Positions 27,001-34,783 of a stretch of 64,000 bases of DNA are shown here, piece by piece; position 1 is the first letter of the stretch; the number at the start of each line of letters is the position of its first letter. The DNA lies in assembly GCA_032622095.1 (NCBI GenBank), contig CP136061.1, forward strand, positions 18,972,991 through 19,036,990. The letters run 5' to 3'. The translations under genes were made by a program, and so were the position numbers. The stretch comes from Siphonodentalium dalli. Lineage: Eukaryota > Mollusca > Scaphopoda > Gadilida > Siphonodentaliidae. Under the pieces are notes generated by a model. It did no database searches, was not told where the DNA came from, and saw only the letters and a program-made list of their open reading frames with translations.

Positions 27001-28237
27001 ACTTACCATTCAGTTAAATAAGTTATGTTTAGTAACGTCCTGATCACTTGTCAGTCCTAACTTAAAAAATTAAATCTTAACATAACTTAATGAACTGGAT
27101 GGTAAACCTTATTTTTTTTTCATCTAAGCTAAACAAAATATATAATTAGATATTTAATTAAAAAAAAAACAACGAAATATCTTATACAATGTTCACTAAT
27201 TGATAATATTAGGCATTACTTATTCTATAAAGCATGCACTCTTGCATTACTACGGGAACCTAAATAAATGCAAAAATATATCCAGTTATCCTCCAGTTAA
27301 TATCTTATCCCGAAGCCAGCAAGATAATCCTCTTAATTTCCCGATCCGAAATCACGTAAATTTAGTTAGGCTTCATCCTCTAGTCTAAGTATCACTAAGC
27401 AAACAAACCCATCCGATTTGGGAAATTAATTATAAAAAACATATGCAAAGTAACATCTAACATGATCATTTAGTGGTATCATTCCATTTTATCAGTCAAT
27501 AAATCATGTAGACCTACTATATATTGCATTACTGCGGGGACCTACGCGAATTGAGTGACCTACGGAGACCTACGCAAATCTAGGGACCTACTGCATAACG
27601 CGTCACCGCTGATCATGGCATCGATGGTTGATTTGTGATGCCCATGGTATACTGGGGTCCCCTATTACCGGTGGTCTTACTGGGATTCTGGGAATGCAGC
27701 TAGACGGCGACACAAAGTCAGAACGATACTATGTCAGATTTGGTACTCGACCATGTCGAAGGTGTAGCTCAGAGATCGGCCCACAAACCAACTGAGCTAT
27801 CCGCTCCCTAGTTCAAAATAAATGTAATACTGTGTAAACTTTGTATTCAATTTCAACTTGAACTATCCGTTCCCGAATGACTAGATAAGTTAAAAAAAAA
27901 TATTTCATTCAATTCAAAATGAAATATCGACAAACAAATCAAATTTTTATTAAATAAACGAAATTCATCACGGTAGATATCTAAAGATAGAATTAGAAAT
28001 TATGAAAATGATAAGATTCAAATCAAAATGAAATTGATTTTTTTTTATTTTGACTTTTTGTTTTGCAAAATTTTACCGGCTTCAAAGTGGCTTAAGATTA
28101 AGGTCATCTGAGACGACAAATAGATACAGTTTAAGGTTGTGGTATGGTGTGGTGTATTTCTACGCATTTTAAGTATACCATTGTTCAGTTTTATCTTTAT
28201 CGGTGACTTTATCAACCCAAGTTGGAACAGCCCTCAT
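2883..28237 (-). CDS. IFT122: IFT122 (WDR10) orthologue, N-terminal eight coding exons, partial gene
   Basis: Eight exons on the minus strand join in consistent phase to about 329 codons, the N-terminal WD40 region of intraflagellar transport protein 122. IFT122 is a core subunit of the IFT-A complex, which drives retrograde transport in cilia and entry of some membrane receptors. Exons (high to low coordinate): 28179-28237, 19904-20134, 17368-17444, 13687-13820, 12616-12695, 4819-4894, 3807-3998, 2883-3021. Diagnostic stretches include [52 protein letters not shown] and [15 protein letters not shown], all close to the vertebrate protein as I recall it. All introns are GT-AG. The family is about 1,200 residues long, so roughly three quarters, including the TPR-like C-terminal part, lies left of the window. 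Introns are full of MITEs, but exon lengths and phases are intact. Identity is very likely; exact ends rest on splice consensus read by eye. Confidence 0.93.
3305..3738. mobile_element. GAGGTCC-palindrome MITE, complete copy
   Basis: Ends read 'gaaatagtgtgtctgc...' and '...cagacacacgatttgcagg', followed inward by 'gaatgaggtccccaga'. Each end holds its own small hairpin ('gaatgaggtcc'/'ggacctcattc'). It sits in the IFT122 intron between exons 7 and 8, and its right end is only 69 bases from exon 7. Confidence 0.75.
3807..3998 (-). CDS. IFT122: IFT122 coding exon 7
   Basis: A 192-base exon (64 codons, phase 0 at both ends) with acceptor AAATTGCAG and donor GTAAGT at 3806. It encodes [40 protein letters not shown] and [16 protein letters not shown], ending in PNSNYV. 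These match the WD40 blades of IFT122 that carry FTKEGV-LGT-GEQNSWVWT. Confidence 0.94.
4819..4894 (-). CDS. IFT122: IFT122 coding exon 6
   Basis: A 76-base exon with acceptor TTTTTCAG and donor GTAAGA at 4818. It encodes [20 protein letters not shown] followed by QLSGKQ. The [15 protein letters not shown] stretch is an IFT122 signature. The 7.7-kb intron upstream holds several MITEs. Confidence 0.93.
4964..5204. mobile_element. piggyBac-like MITE family B, copy 1
   Basis: TTAA (4960-4963, 5205-5208) flanks CCCTTTCATGATGGGAGC and the degenerate inverse. It contains the '...tctcttatatatgcgag' type hairpins, of which the first has decayed. No coding capacity. It lies just upstream of IFT122 exon 6 within intron 5. 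Confidence 0.8.
5555..5934. mobile_element. piggyBac-like MITE family A, copy 2
   Basis: TTAA at 5551-5554 and 5935-5938 flanks CCCTTTACCCAACAGA and TTTGTTGGGTAAAGGG. Both internal hairpins are nearly perfect. Relative to copy 1 the interior is in the opposite orientation. Confidence 0.85.
6537..6643. mobile_element. Half copy of a Tc1/mariner-like MITE
   Basis: It matches the right half of the element at 52667-52875, from the central 'gagagctttccgat' to the end CATTACTG followed by TA. The left half is missing. Confidence 0.6.
6975..7083. repeat. 28-bp tandem repeat, about four copies
   Basis: A unit of 28 bases containing 'cagatcaaaagtcttattta' repeats about four times with one or two changes. 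It is a minisatellite in IFT122 intron 5. Confidence 0.85.
7108..7540. mobile_element. GAGGTCC-palindrome MITE, first of a tandem pair
   Basis: Both terminal hairpins ('gaatttagtgacactat', 'ggggacctcattctgc') and the central body ('aaattaggggatatagaaac') are present. It is followed by a second copy after about 30 bases. Confidence 0.75.
7570..7968. mobile_element. GAGGTCC-palindrome MITE, second of a tandem pair
   Basis: Starts with 'catgaaatagtgtggctgtc' and ends 'acacactatttcaagtcatg'. Most of the central body is lost and replaced by an inverted 'ttccccagttgaagt' hairpin near 7740-7810, making it shorter than the other copies. Confidence 0.7.
8216..8460. mobile_element. piggyBac-like MITE family B, copy 2
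   Basis: TTAA at 8212-8215 then CCCTTTCATGACAGGAGC. Both hairpins ('tctcttatatatg') are present. The right end has decayed to 'ccattaaaagttc', so the second TTAA is uncertain. Confidence 0.75.
8789..9040. mobile_element. piggyBac-like MITE family B, copy 3
   Basis: CCCTTTCATAACGGGAGC at the left, with the flank mutated to CTAA, and 'gatgaaagggtgaa' at the right. Both hairpins are intact. It lies about 330 bases from copy 2 in the same orientation. Confidence 0.78.
9045..9765. other. IFT122 intron 5, no further feature
   Basis: Unremarkable AT-rich intron sequence between two family B MITEs. There are open stretches of up to 80 codons, but none resembles a known protein or has plausible splice context. 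Confidence 0.4.
9769..10022. mobile_element. piggyBac-like MITE family B, copy 4
   Basis: Left CCCTTTCATGATGGGAGC after CTAA; right end 'agccatggaggg' followed by TTAA at 10023-10026. Two hairpins are seen, with a few substitutions. Confidence 0.8.
10731..11119. mobile_element. piggyBac-like MITE family A, copy 3 (rearranged)
   Basis: TTAA at 10727-10730 and 11120-11123. One hairpin is intact. The other has lost its inner arm, and the A/T-rich spacer is partly duplicated ('aaaatgttaaaaaatgta'). Confidence 0.8.
11518..11755. mobile_element. piggyBac-like MITE family B, copy 5
   Basis: Left CCCTTTCATGATGGGAGC (flank TTGA), right 'gtcatggaaggg' then TTAA at 11756-11759. The second hairpin has lost one arm. 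Confidence 0.78.
11957..12100. repeat. 36-bp tandem repeat, four copies
   Basis: A 36-base unit beginning 'ttgatggagagtgctaac' and ending 'gttctccccc' repeats four times almost without change, which points to recent expansion. Confidence 0.92.
12170..12320. mobile_element. Solo end of the 32845-34445 TIR element family
   Basis: 'aaacttttccggacaggtgt' and 'attattttataccccggaaac' match the terminal repeat at 33230-33280 and, inverted, at 34320-34380. Only one end is present here. Confidence 0.55.
12442..12504. repeat. 21-bp tandem repeat, three copies
   Basis: Unit 'acactgatatattgattaa' plus two bases repeats three times, within 130 bases of IFT122 exon 5 on its downstream side. Confidence 0.85.
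12616..12695 (-). CDS. IFT122: IFT122 coding exon 5
   Basis: An 80-base exon with acceptor TTTTTGCAG and donor GTAGGT at 12615. It encodes [20 protein letters not shown], then VQWNPSR split across the junction. The vertebrate counterpart reads [20 protein letters not shown]. The last two bases (AG) plus the first A of exon 6 make the Arg codon. Confidence 0.9.
12905..13278 (+). mobile_element. Retroelement tail, second member
   Basis: Two modules containing 'gggccataactctggt' and 'gaccttgacctctattttg', then 'gatggacagataaat' and 'ttttaaacgggtgcataaaa'. It has the same organisation as 1036-1548, with more divergence. Confidence 0.55.
13401..13611. mobile_element. piggyBac-like MITE family B, copy 6 (inverted, truncated)
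   Basis: The right end reads 'gcagctcccatcatgaaaggg' type sequence followed by TTAA at 13612-13615. The left end is decayed and one hairpin arm is shortened to 'ctcttatatatgtatagg'. It lies 75 bases from IFT122 exon 4. Confidence 0.75.
13687..13820 (-). CDS. IFT122: IFT122 coding exon 4
   Basis: A 134-base exon with acceptor TTTTATAG and donor GTACGT at 13686. It encodes [13 protein letters not shown] and [20 protein letters not shown], ending in SIRNK. This is the strongly conserved third-to-fourth WD40 blade of IFT122. Phase joins exactly to exons 3 and 5. Confidence 0.93.
13825..17360. other. IFT122 intron 3, mostly unique sequence
   Basis: About 3.5 kb with no recognised mobile element. 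Two things stand out: a divergent direct duplication at about 15255-15545 ('tttgtactttcggtttca', 'gtctgcttcttt'), and an imperfect hairpin at 16241-16345 with arms 'aacattctgaccaaa' and 'tttggtcagaatgtt'. I see no host exon. Confidence 0.45.
17368..17444 (-). CDS. IFT122: IFT122 coding exon 3
   Basis: A 77-base exon with acceptor TTTTTTGTAG and donor GTAATT at 17367. Its length and phase are what the flanking exons require. It encodes [20 protein letters not shown] followed by AITDFG, matching the family segment [20 protein letters not shown]. There is no long open frame around it; it was found from the expected protein and phase. Confidence 0.88.
17981..19855. mobile_element. GAGGTCC-palindrome MITE split by a LINE
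   Basis: The left part (17981 to about 18220) ends inside 'aaattaggggatata'. The right part (from about 19657) resumes at 'gatagaaactgaacagaag', so the LINE landed in the middle of the MITE body. A short 'gata' overlap is the likely target duplication. Confidence 0.75.
18222..19656 (-). pseudogene. 5'-truncated non-LTR retrotransposon, RT domain (Jockey/CR1-like)
   Basis: Minus-strand frames encode the C-terminal half of a LINE reverse transcriptase. In order: [16 protein letters not shown], then [15 protein letters not shown], the catalytic box FADD ([11 protein letters not shown]), [15 protein letters not shown], and the tail [12 protein letters not shown]...[11 protein letters not shown]...[11 protein letters not shown] frameshift near 19410 breaks the 'DFSKAFDTV' region, a codon seems lost after FADDC, and a TAA follows MQIK at about 19000. 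The element is therefore dead. It ends in a short 'gattca' repeat at about 18222-18232. The tail resembles Jockey/CR1/L2-clade elements; the exact clade is not fixed. Confidence 0.88.
19904..20134 (-). CDS. IFT122: IFT122 coding exon 2 (first WD40 blades)
   Basis: The acceptor is TTCACAG before 20134 and the donor is GTGAGT at 19903. It encodes about residues 20-97: [20 protein letters not shown], then [20 protein letters not shown] and [19 protein letters not shown]. These are two WD40 blades with the expected GH...W-type spacing (GHKD...IIW). Length is 231 bases; it begins with the third base of a codon and ends with two bases of a Thr codon. Confidence 0.93.
20140..21257. other. IFT122 intron 1, 3' part
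   Basis: AT-rich sequence with a short local duplication near 20955-21030 ('accccctttttt' and 'agcatgtta' twice). No exon or classified repeat seen. Confidence 0.4.
21262..21652. mobile_element. piggyBac-like MITE family A, copy 4
   Basis: TTAA at 21258-21261 and 21653-21656. Almost identical to copy 1 and in the same orientation, with both hairpins complete. The low divergence suggests recent mobility. Confidence 0.87.
21933..23165. mobile_element. hAT-type non-autonomous transposon, 1,233 bp
   Basis: Termini TAGAGCTGGGACGGTTATG and its inverse CATAACCGTCCCAGCTCTA are perfect over 19 bases. An exact 8-base duplication AGTGTTCT sits at 21925-21932 and 23166-23173. TAG-type ends with 8-base duplications are hAT features. 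Subterminal 'cggttaaccggttaa' palindromes occur at both ends. A short acidic frame near 22545-22625 ([13 protein letters not shown]) ends in TGA and might be a captured or residual coding piece. No transposase domain seen. Confidence 0.9.
23174..24100. other. IFT122 intron 1, unassigned
   Basis: No exon or repeat recognised. There is a short 'tatatata' stretch near 23680. Confidence 0.35.
24103..24905. mobile_element. Foldback element with internal tandem repeats
   Basis: Outer inverted arms: 'ccatcggatggcaaatag', 'acaatacgcccctataatga' and 'cccgccttcttggtaaat' on the left, their inverse at 24750-24895. The middle holds three imperfect repeats containing 'ttccaacccgccttaccg' and 'aactgggcccagttga', plus a 15-C run near 24740. 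No ORF of note. Confidence 0.8.
25075..25265 (-). mobile_element. SINE-like fragment
   Basis: Minus-strand 'gcgcacattaaagatccc' and the preceding 'gtccgtgtgtaacaatctg' resemble the conserved central domain of molluscan tRNA-derived SINEs, also seen in a plus-strand copy at 41571-41975. The tRNA-like head is not clear here. Confidence 0.45.
25376..27608. mobile_element. Long-TIR DNA transposon, 2.2 kb, MULE-like
   Basis: Terminal inverted repeats of about 290 bases run from 25380 ('gcgttatgcagtaggtccc') to about 25680 and invert at 27280-27600 with scattered mismatches. A 10-base direct repeat CTGATCATGG flanks it (25366-25375, 27609-27618). Long TIRs and 9-10 base target duplications fit Mutator-like elements; that class is inference. 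The roughly 1.6-kb interior has no frame I can assign to a transposase. It lies inside IFT122 intron 1, about 570 bases downstream of exon 1. Confidence 0.75.
27690..27812 (-). mobile_element. tRNA-derived SINE head
   Basis: On the minus strand 'gcggatagctcagttggttt' is a good A box (TAGCTCAGTTGG), and 'ggtcgagtacc' about 50 bases on is a weak B box. No tRNA cloverleaf closes. A relative is on the plus strand at 46444-46512. Confidence 0.6.
28179..28237 (-). CDS. IFT122: IFT122 coding exon 1 (start codon)
   Basis: The start ATG is at 28237-28235, followed by [19 protein letters not shown]. The exon ends with TG before a GTATAC donor at 28178. Vertebrate IFT122 also begins MRAV-TW-DK, which supports this start. 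The two leftover bases plus the first T of exon 2 give Cys, reproducing the family's 'C-I' junction just before the first WD40 blade. The exon is 59 bases long (19 codons + 2) and lies 8 kb from exon 2, so an automated predictor could easily miss it. Confidence 0.85.
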
Positions 28238-28520
28238 CGCTAAGGACGCCGAATTTTCAAGAAGTATGGAATGTTCAAACTGCGCGTGCGTGGAATCCGG
28301 TCTTTCTAAACAACGCACATACATGAACGAATAGCGAAAAACGCAGTCCCCAATTACAAAGTAAAGAAATACCGGTATTGATCAGCGACGCTATGCAAAC
28401 TATATGTATCTGTAGATATTTCAGTGCAGGAATCTTCCGGTTGTAGACGCACTGGTAAACTGAAAAACTGTAGGAATGTAGCATTCTCAAACGATTTCGT
28501 CAGTTACAGCATCTATATCT
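28238..28520 (-). promoter_or_regulatory. IFT122: Probable IFT122 5' UTR and promoter region
   Basis: Sequence directly upstream of the IFT122 ATG is richer in CpG than its surroundings (for example 'gcgcgtgcgtgg' near 28280). Core promoters often sit in such patches. I see no clear TATA box. I looked for an RFX X-box, expected for ciliary genes, and found no convincing match. Confidence 0.35.
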
Positions 28521-28524
28521 ATAT

Positions 28525-29110
28525 AGTTGCGAATGTATGTCTGTCTGTCTGTCTGTGTTCTGTAGAAATTCACAGGGGACCATCAAGATGGCACCAAAGG
28601 GATCTAACTGGTGTAACATTTTACGAGAAAGATAATGGTGCGGATTAGAATTTTCTAAAGTGACGCTGTTGGTGTTATGGGCAGAAAAGGGGGCAGCAAT
28701 AAAATAGTACAAGGAATATAATCGTGTGATTTAAAGACGCCAGTTGGTGCCGTTTGTGTGAGAGATGGGCCGGGGGTAATAACTGCGATAAGAATTTGTT
28801 TAGTGCCGATTACCACCAAACTTATATATAATCATCTCCATTATATCACGCATGCATGAGTCTAATGAACGTGGTTTAAATTTGTCAAAAGTGGCGCCGT
28901 TCAAGTCATGAGGAGAAGAGTTGCACCAAAGCTGATACAAATATATATTTAGCACTAAGTTCCACCAAATTCATGCACGTTCTTCTCTAATGCTACGATG
29001 AATTAAATCACATTTGGTGTCGATTTTGGGTCATGGATGGCGAGAGGAGAAGCACTAGCATTGATACGATTGTTATATTCGCCGATATCCACCAAAGTTA
29101 TATATAGTCA
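28525..29110. repeat. Degenerate dispersed or tandem repeat, unclassified
   Basis: A 'ctgt' microsatellite (28538-28556) leads into three loose copies of a roughly 190-base module. Each has a 'tggcgccgtt'-like core, a 'gggtcatgg' stretch, and 'ccaccaaa(c/g)ttatatata' at the end. No coding frame. Confidence 0.45.
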
Positions 29111-30840
29111 TCTCCTAGGCCATCTCCATATCGTTCTAATTAGTTTTCGTTATAACAAAATAAAAAAAATAATCGACTTTGACTGAAAAATTTAGCTAAA
29201 TGTTGAGCAATAATCTGTTTTCTAAGTTAATTAAAGTAGTTGGTTAGAATATTTGTTGGGAGTATATTCTCGAAACCGAGACATTATCCAGATTCAGCGA
29301 CCGAATCATCAGAATTGGAGATATATAGTATCCGATAATTAATGGTAGGAAGATATTCAATTATTTTGTGATGTGTCTGGAACGTCCGTGGGGTTCATGA
29401 AATTATAACCCCTTCTTCGCAATGTTTATACTATTTAATGAGGTGATGAACTTATATGCAATGTAGTTCTGGTATATACATATATCGGCAATCTCCCGAG
29501 TATTTCCTGGCGCTACATAAGCTGCAACCATGATGCTTTTTCATATGGTTTGGTTCCAGTCAGAGATGGATTTTGTGAGTAACTGAGTTCTACATTCCCT
29601 ATATATATTATAATGTTCTGTGGCAGCTAATAACACATCCTGTGATTTTTAATGAGGTGAGGTATAATACCTTACAATTATAATATACAAGTACAAGGGG
29701 AATTCAGAATGAATGATGTCCATTTCTTCATACATGTGCTTTATTCGGCGAGCGTCAACAATTAAATTCTCATTTCTTATCGAAATGTTCATGAATCGAT
29801 CGGAATGGTGCATTGAGATGTCCCTCAACTCAATTCAATTTAATTTATTGGTATATTCTGATCATCAAAATAGATATAACAGAAACATAATTATTGCAGA
29901 TATCGATGCAAATATATATATAATTTTTTTTGCATGGATGCACATTTGGATATAATATATTTGTGTATAGCAATTAATAGTGTCTTGATCTGTATATAAT
30001 TATATTTCTATTTATCTGATAGATATATAGGGTTATTGTTATTGAGTTCGGCGTTATTGGTTACGTGTTCGGTCAATGGATATGGATTTTGAATGGTTTA
30101 AGTGATTAAGCCTCAAGATGAATCAGATTGTAGTACTTGTAGCGGTTATCAAATAAGCGCATCTTAGCCATAAACTATTATATTGGTGTCGGGGTCCTTC
30201 TTTATAAAGTTTTGGTACATCTGTAAGCATTATATTATATCGGTATATTTTGAAGAGGGTTTACTTGTTTGTCCGAAAATGTAGCCTCAAGAGTTCCGAA
30301 ATATATCGATGACCATTTTTATATAAAAAAACAGAGATTCTTGGTAATTGTTCTGTTGTTCAGATCAAGTCTGATATCGGTCCCGATTTTCTCAGGCTCC
30401 CATATTCATGCCTGGTTTCGAAGCCGTGCCAACCTCGTTTAGACTGCGATGATCTAAGCTTATCCATGCACGACCCAACCACCTTGGCTATATACGGGGA
30501 CTTTAGTCATGACCAATTTTATACCAGGGACCTACCTGTACGTGCAAGGTCGATATAAGCATTTGAATATAGTCAAAGTCCCGGTTTTGGAATGAACTCA
30601 TTTAAAATGTAATCACTGAAAATTCTTCGTCATGCTATATTCAGGACCTGCATTGTGTTCTTGAATTATATATGGCCGGCTTTTCCAGTTTTCCAACTGG
30701 TCAGGATGATGCGATGTGCATGGCAATATTGATATCCATGTGGAATTACGGCCATATATAACTCGGAGCTCGTTATATACCTGGTATATAATAGGGAGTT
30801 TAAAATAGACTCGATCGGTGTAGATATGCTTGTCGTGCAT
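29110..30840. other. Intergenic, nothing recognised
   Basis: AT-rich sequence with TATA-type dinucleotide stretches. I see no exon with protein similarity, RNA gene or element ends. Confidence 0.4.
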
Positions 30841-30844
30841 GGCC

Positions 30845-31130
30845 GTATATATTATATAAGCCATCGAGTAATTATCTCCTCCAAACCAAATAACAACGCG
30901 AATGTATACTCGGCCAAATTCGCCGAAATGTTGATAACATGTGTATTATATATTACCACTCAGTGACTATATAACACCAAAACTAAAATATAGGTTAGCG
31001 GGCTCACGCCCTAGATGGCTCCTTGGGCGCTGATGAATGTCCTCGGGCGGTGTAGATACGCTTGTCGTGGCCGTAGTATAAGCCATCGACTATAATTATC
31101 TCCTCCAAACCAACTAACAAACTGCTTATC
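30845..31130. repeat. Local duplication
   Basis: 'aagccatcga(g/c)ta' followed by 'attatctcctccaaacca' occurs at about 30858 and again at 31079, with similar flanking sequence. It is a short direct repeat about 220 bases apart. Confidence 0.6.
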
Positions 31131-31469
31131 TTGTAATATTCCTTTACAGAAACTAGCTCTCGTGTTTAACACATTCCACTCACCGACAACACATACCGAG
31201 CGGGACCCGGCATAAAAACCGACCCAGCACTATATAGCTTGGGTGGGGTGCAAGGAACTTCAGACCCACAAGTGGTCACTAGCTCTCATCGAGTTGGGAA
31301 GGACATATACCAACATATGTTCTGCCTTCTTGCCGCTCTGACCTTTCTTCGGGAGTCGGGGACGGCTCCAGAACACACTGCCATTGTACGAAATGTATTT
31401 ATAAAATTTTATTAAAAATAAAGAAAATATCAAAAAATATATATAAAACAAAAAAAAACATATATATTG

Positions 31470-32130
31470 AATGTATATTACATGTATATCTCTCTTGTTT
31501 ACGCCATTTACATATATTGTCAGCCATTAAAGTCTATCAAATATATACTGTCTATACCATTATTTTGTAAATACATGCTTCCATCTACGCCCGTGCCCGG
31601 GGGAGGATGGGCGGGAGAGAAAAATTGAAACACACGTTACAGCTAATGCAAAGCTCTCTTAATAAAATGTGATGGCCATGAAAAGGGCCGCCCTTAAGTT
31701 GGAACGCTCTTCTCGGCATCCACGACACCCACCACAATGCATCATCATCTGTAATAAAACAACTGATATGAGCAAAATGTATATACTAGTTTTAACAAAA
31801 CAAAGAAAATACCAAAAAATCTAAAAACCAAAAATATATTAACTGTATATTATGTGTATATCTCTCTTGTTTATACCATTCACATAATTATATGGCTAGC
31901 TATTGTGGTCTACCAAACAGTGTCGAAACCAGTATTTTGTAAATACATCTATATACGCTCAGCATACCCTGGTGAGGAAGGATGTGAGAGAGAAAATCGA
32001 AACAACACGTTACAGCTAATGCAAAGCTCTCTTAATAAAATGTGATGGCCATGGAAATGGCCGCCATCAGGCCTGAAACGCTCTTCACGACATCCATGAC
32101 AGCCTTCACATTACATCATCACCTGAAATA
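31470..32130. repeat. Tandem duplication of about 350 bp, two copies
   Basis: The block from about 31470 to 31770 is repeated at about 31840-32130. Shared landmarks are 'atatctctcttgttta', 'ttttgtaaatacat' and 'acgttacagctaatgcaaag', with 'aataaaatgtgatggccatg' downstream. Divergence is moderate. No coding similarity seen. Confidence 0.8.
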
Positions 32131-32844
32131 AAACAACAGACGTAAGCATACGGAACATTCAAACTCAAAACTACCATAACGTAAACACAAAACGTGCCAT
32201 GGAGTGACGTACCTTTGACAACAGTCATAATATCATTTATACTACATAATGTACACAGTATATATGACCATAAACTATGGAAGAAATATGTATGATCTGG
32301 GGGGGGGGCAGCACACAACCCTCTATGCCAGAGATGCATGTCCTTGAATATTCACAATGCCTGATTGCATAACTAACACCATTTTAACATTATAACACGG
32401 GCCCCGTTCTTCATTTCAGCGCACCACACAACTCGCTCAGCAACTACAAACTACAAACACATTAAAGCTCGAGGGCTCTTCCCCATACAACATTCATTCA
32501 ATTCAATTCAACTTTTGCAGGTTTCAGACATGACGATTTTCTATGTTCATATATCCTCACAACAAATCGTGGGGTGAAGGAGAAGATCACTCGATCTTTT
32601 CGACCATCCCTGGCGCTTCGCGCCCACCGACTCTCTCTCACTCGATCGGTATATTTTATTACTATGCAGGCCGGGGTGGGCGCGGGTTGGGAGGGGGTTG
32701 TATATTCCCTGTAATTGTTCATGCGTTGCGGCTAAATATTATGCTGTTAGTAGCTCCAAGTTCGATAACTATTATATCCTAATTACTATGGCTCATGTGA
32801 CAAGGATCTATTGGAGTGGTTACTTGTATTACTAATTTAATGCT

Positions 32845-34445
32845 ATGCTTTGTATGGGAGGCCAAATTCACATTTATTAATAATTGTGCTTCAGCGCAAT
32901 TCAATTGCGCTTCAGTGCAATTCAATTGCGCTTCAGCGCAATCCAAAATTAATTGCATTGAAGCGCAATTAATTTTCCATATATGGCTAACCCCCCAGTT
33001 AATTAATGAATAAATCCAATAGAAAATTATCTATTCAGGGGTGTAAGCTTGTAACAATAATTGCGCTTCATCGCAATTCAATTGCGCTTCAGCGCAATTG
33101 ATATGAATCAAGCTGGATTGCGCTGAAGCGCAATTGAATTGCGCTGAAGCGCAATTGGATTGCGCTGAAGCGCAATTATTAAAGGTGGATTATCTCTTTG
33201 TAAACATGTATTATATAGTTACCGGGGTATAAAATATTAGATTTGAATCGAAGACTCCTGTCCGGAAATTCTTCTATCGATTAATATTAATTTTATTTCG
33301 CATATTTTCTGGTCTAAAAACGTGTTTTTGTTCAGCTAACGAACAATAGTGGTTACTGTTGACAGAGACCAGAAATTATATTGTGCAATTTTGTCACAAA
33401 TAAACGTTAATTATACTCATTATCGCTTATATCTGTGGAACAAAACAATACAAACAACCAATCTGTGACATTTGACATTCGTTGCGTAGCCGTAGGAATA
33501 GCCCAGTGCTCTATATCGCAATACGGTCTCATCCGAATGGTCGGTTCTAAAAATAGTAACATAAACGGGCCCGATTTAATATTCGAAATAAAATCAATAT
33601 TATAACAATAACATGATTTTTGAGGGCGTTATGGTTTATTAACGGCCGGCTGGAATGATTAACAGACCAAGGGCCTATTAGCGGCCCGAGACGAAGTCGA
33701 GGGACGCTAATAGGCCCGAGGACTGTTAATCATTCCAGAGGGCCGTTAATAAACCATAATGCCCGATGAAATCATGTTATTACTATTATTACCACAGTTT
33801 TGGACATTTGACCCATTTGAGGATTTAGTGGAATAATGAAGTAGATTAAGAGAGAAATATTTTCAAGAACATTTAAATTTGATATCATTTGACTTGTCAG
33901 CTGACACGGACTGACGGGGTCTCGAAAATAGGACAGGGGAAAAACCAGCATTGGAGACGAGTAACAACCAATGAGAGGTTGACAGCTAAAATTATCAATG
34001 CATACTTACGCTTGATACAATAATTCAATCATATAGCGTGAATTCCGGCATAAAACCACTATAGTGTCGAGAAAATCGGATGCATCTTCCCAATATTTTC
34101 TTGAAATAAACACGCCAGATCGGAAGTTGACGGGGCGTAACTCTCGCGATAATAAACGAGATCTATAGTTTCCGGGCGGCGGGCCGATAATGAACGAGGC
34201 TTCTCATTATCGGCCCGCGGCCCGCTGTTTTGGTAACAATACGCTATTTGGAACGCCCCGAAAAACATTATCAATGGCCTAGAGAACGCCCTATAAAGTA
34301 GTAATAATAATTGATAGAAGCTTTTCCGGACATAGGTCTTCAGTTCATATCTATTATTTTATACCCACGCAACTATTTAAAATTTGTTATTTAAAGAGAT
34401 AATCCATCTTTAATAAATGTGAACTTGACCTCCCATATATGCTTT
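32845..34445. mobile_element. TIR element, 1.6 kb, with internal hairpins
   Basis: Inverted ends share 'tatgggagg(c/t)caa', 'ttcacatttattaa' and 'ggtggattatctcttt' (right end inverted). The interior holds two strong hairpins: 33600-33790 (arms 'gttatggtttattaacggcc' and inverse) and 34120-34270 ('gggccgataatgaacgagg' and inverse). The left TIR is interrupted by the palindromic array at 32882-33178; the right TIR is not. No transposase frame seen. Exact ends are approximate. Confidence 0.7.
32882..33178. repeat. Array of perfect AATTGCGCTTCAGCGCAATT-type palindromes
   Basis: About ten near-identical 18-20 base palindromes lie in two clusters (32882-32972 and 33058-33178) separated by about 85 bases. 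The clusters are themselves in inverted relation ('gcttcagc' versus 'gctgaagc'). Each could form a small hairpin. Confidence 0.88.
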
Positions 34446-34783
34446 GTATCATTTGTGATTTTTGTATGACAAGGTCTTAATTCGGTTGGCAGATATAGGT
34501 ATATGTGTGAATAAGATTTATCACTTATCTAGGACAGCTTTTGCTTGGCAATTTATGGTTTGGAATTTGTTTAGCTTAAAGATATGGATTTTTTTTTGCT
34601 AGATATTGTAACTTTTATTGTAATTTTGGGTAGTGCATGGTGTGGGCATCTATAAGTCAACGAAAAAACTGGCTGCTGGGCACACAAAGCAGAGACCATG
34701 GACAAAAATAGAGGAATGTCGGGTTAATGTAGGACAATTAGATAATAGTATAGTATTCATTTCTTTTCCAACAGTTTAGTTAA

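Noticed and set aside
27740-27812. Possible tRNA gene on minus strand
   Set aside because: The B box is weak and the stems do not pair. A relative at 46444 shows that it is a dispersed SINE.
28238-28520. RFX X-box upstream of IFT122
   Set aside because: 'gtgcgtctacaacc' (minus) near 28445 looked close, but the half-site spacing and bases do not fit the consensus well enough.
31260-31451. Minus-strand frame with a protein-like end (SRPRLPKKGQSGKKAEHMLV)
   Set aside because: Only about 40 residues look non-random. I cannot link it to a family, and the N-terminal half is AT-rich filler.
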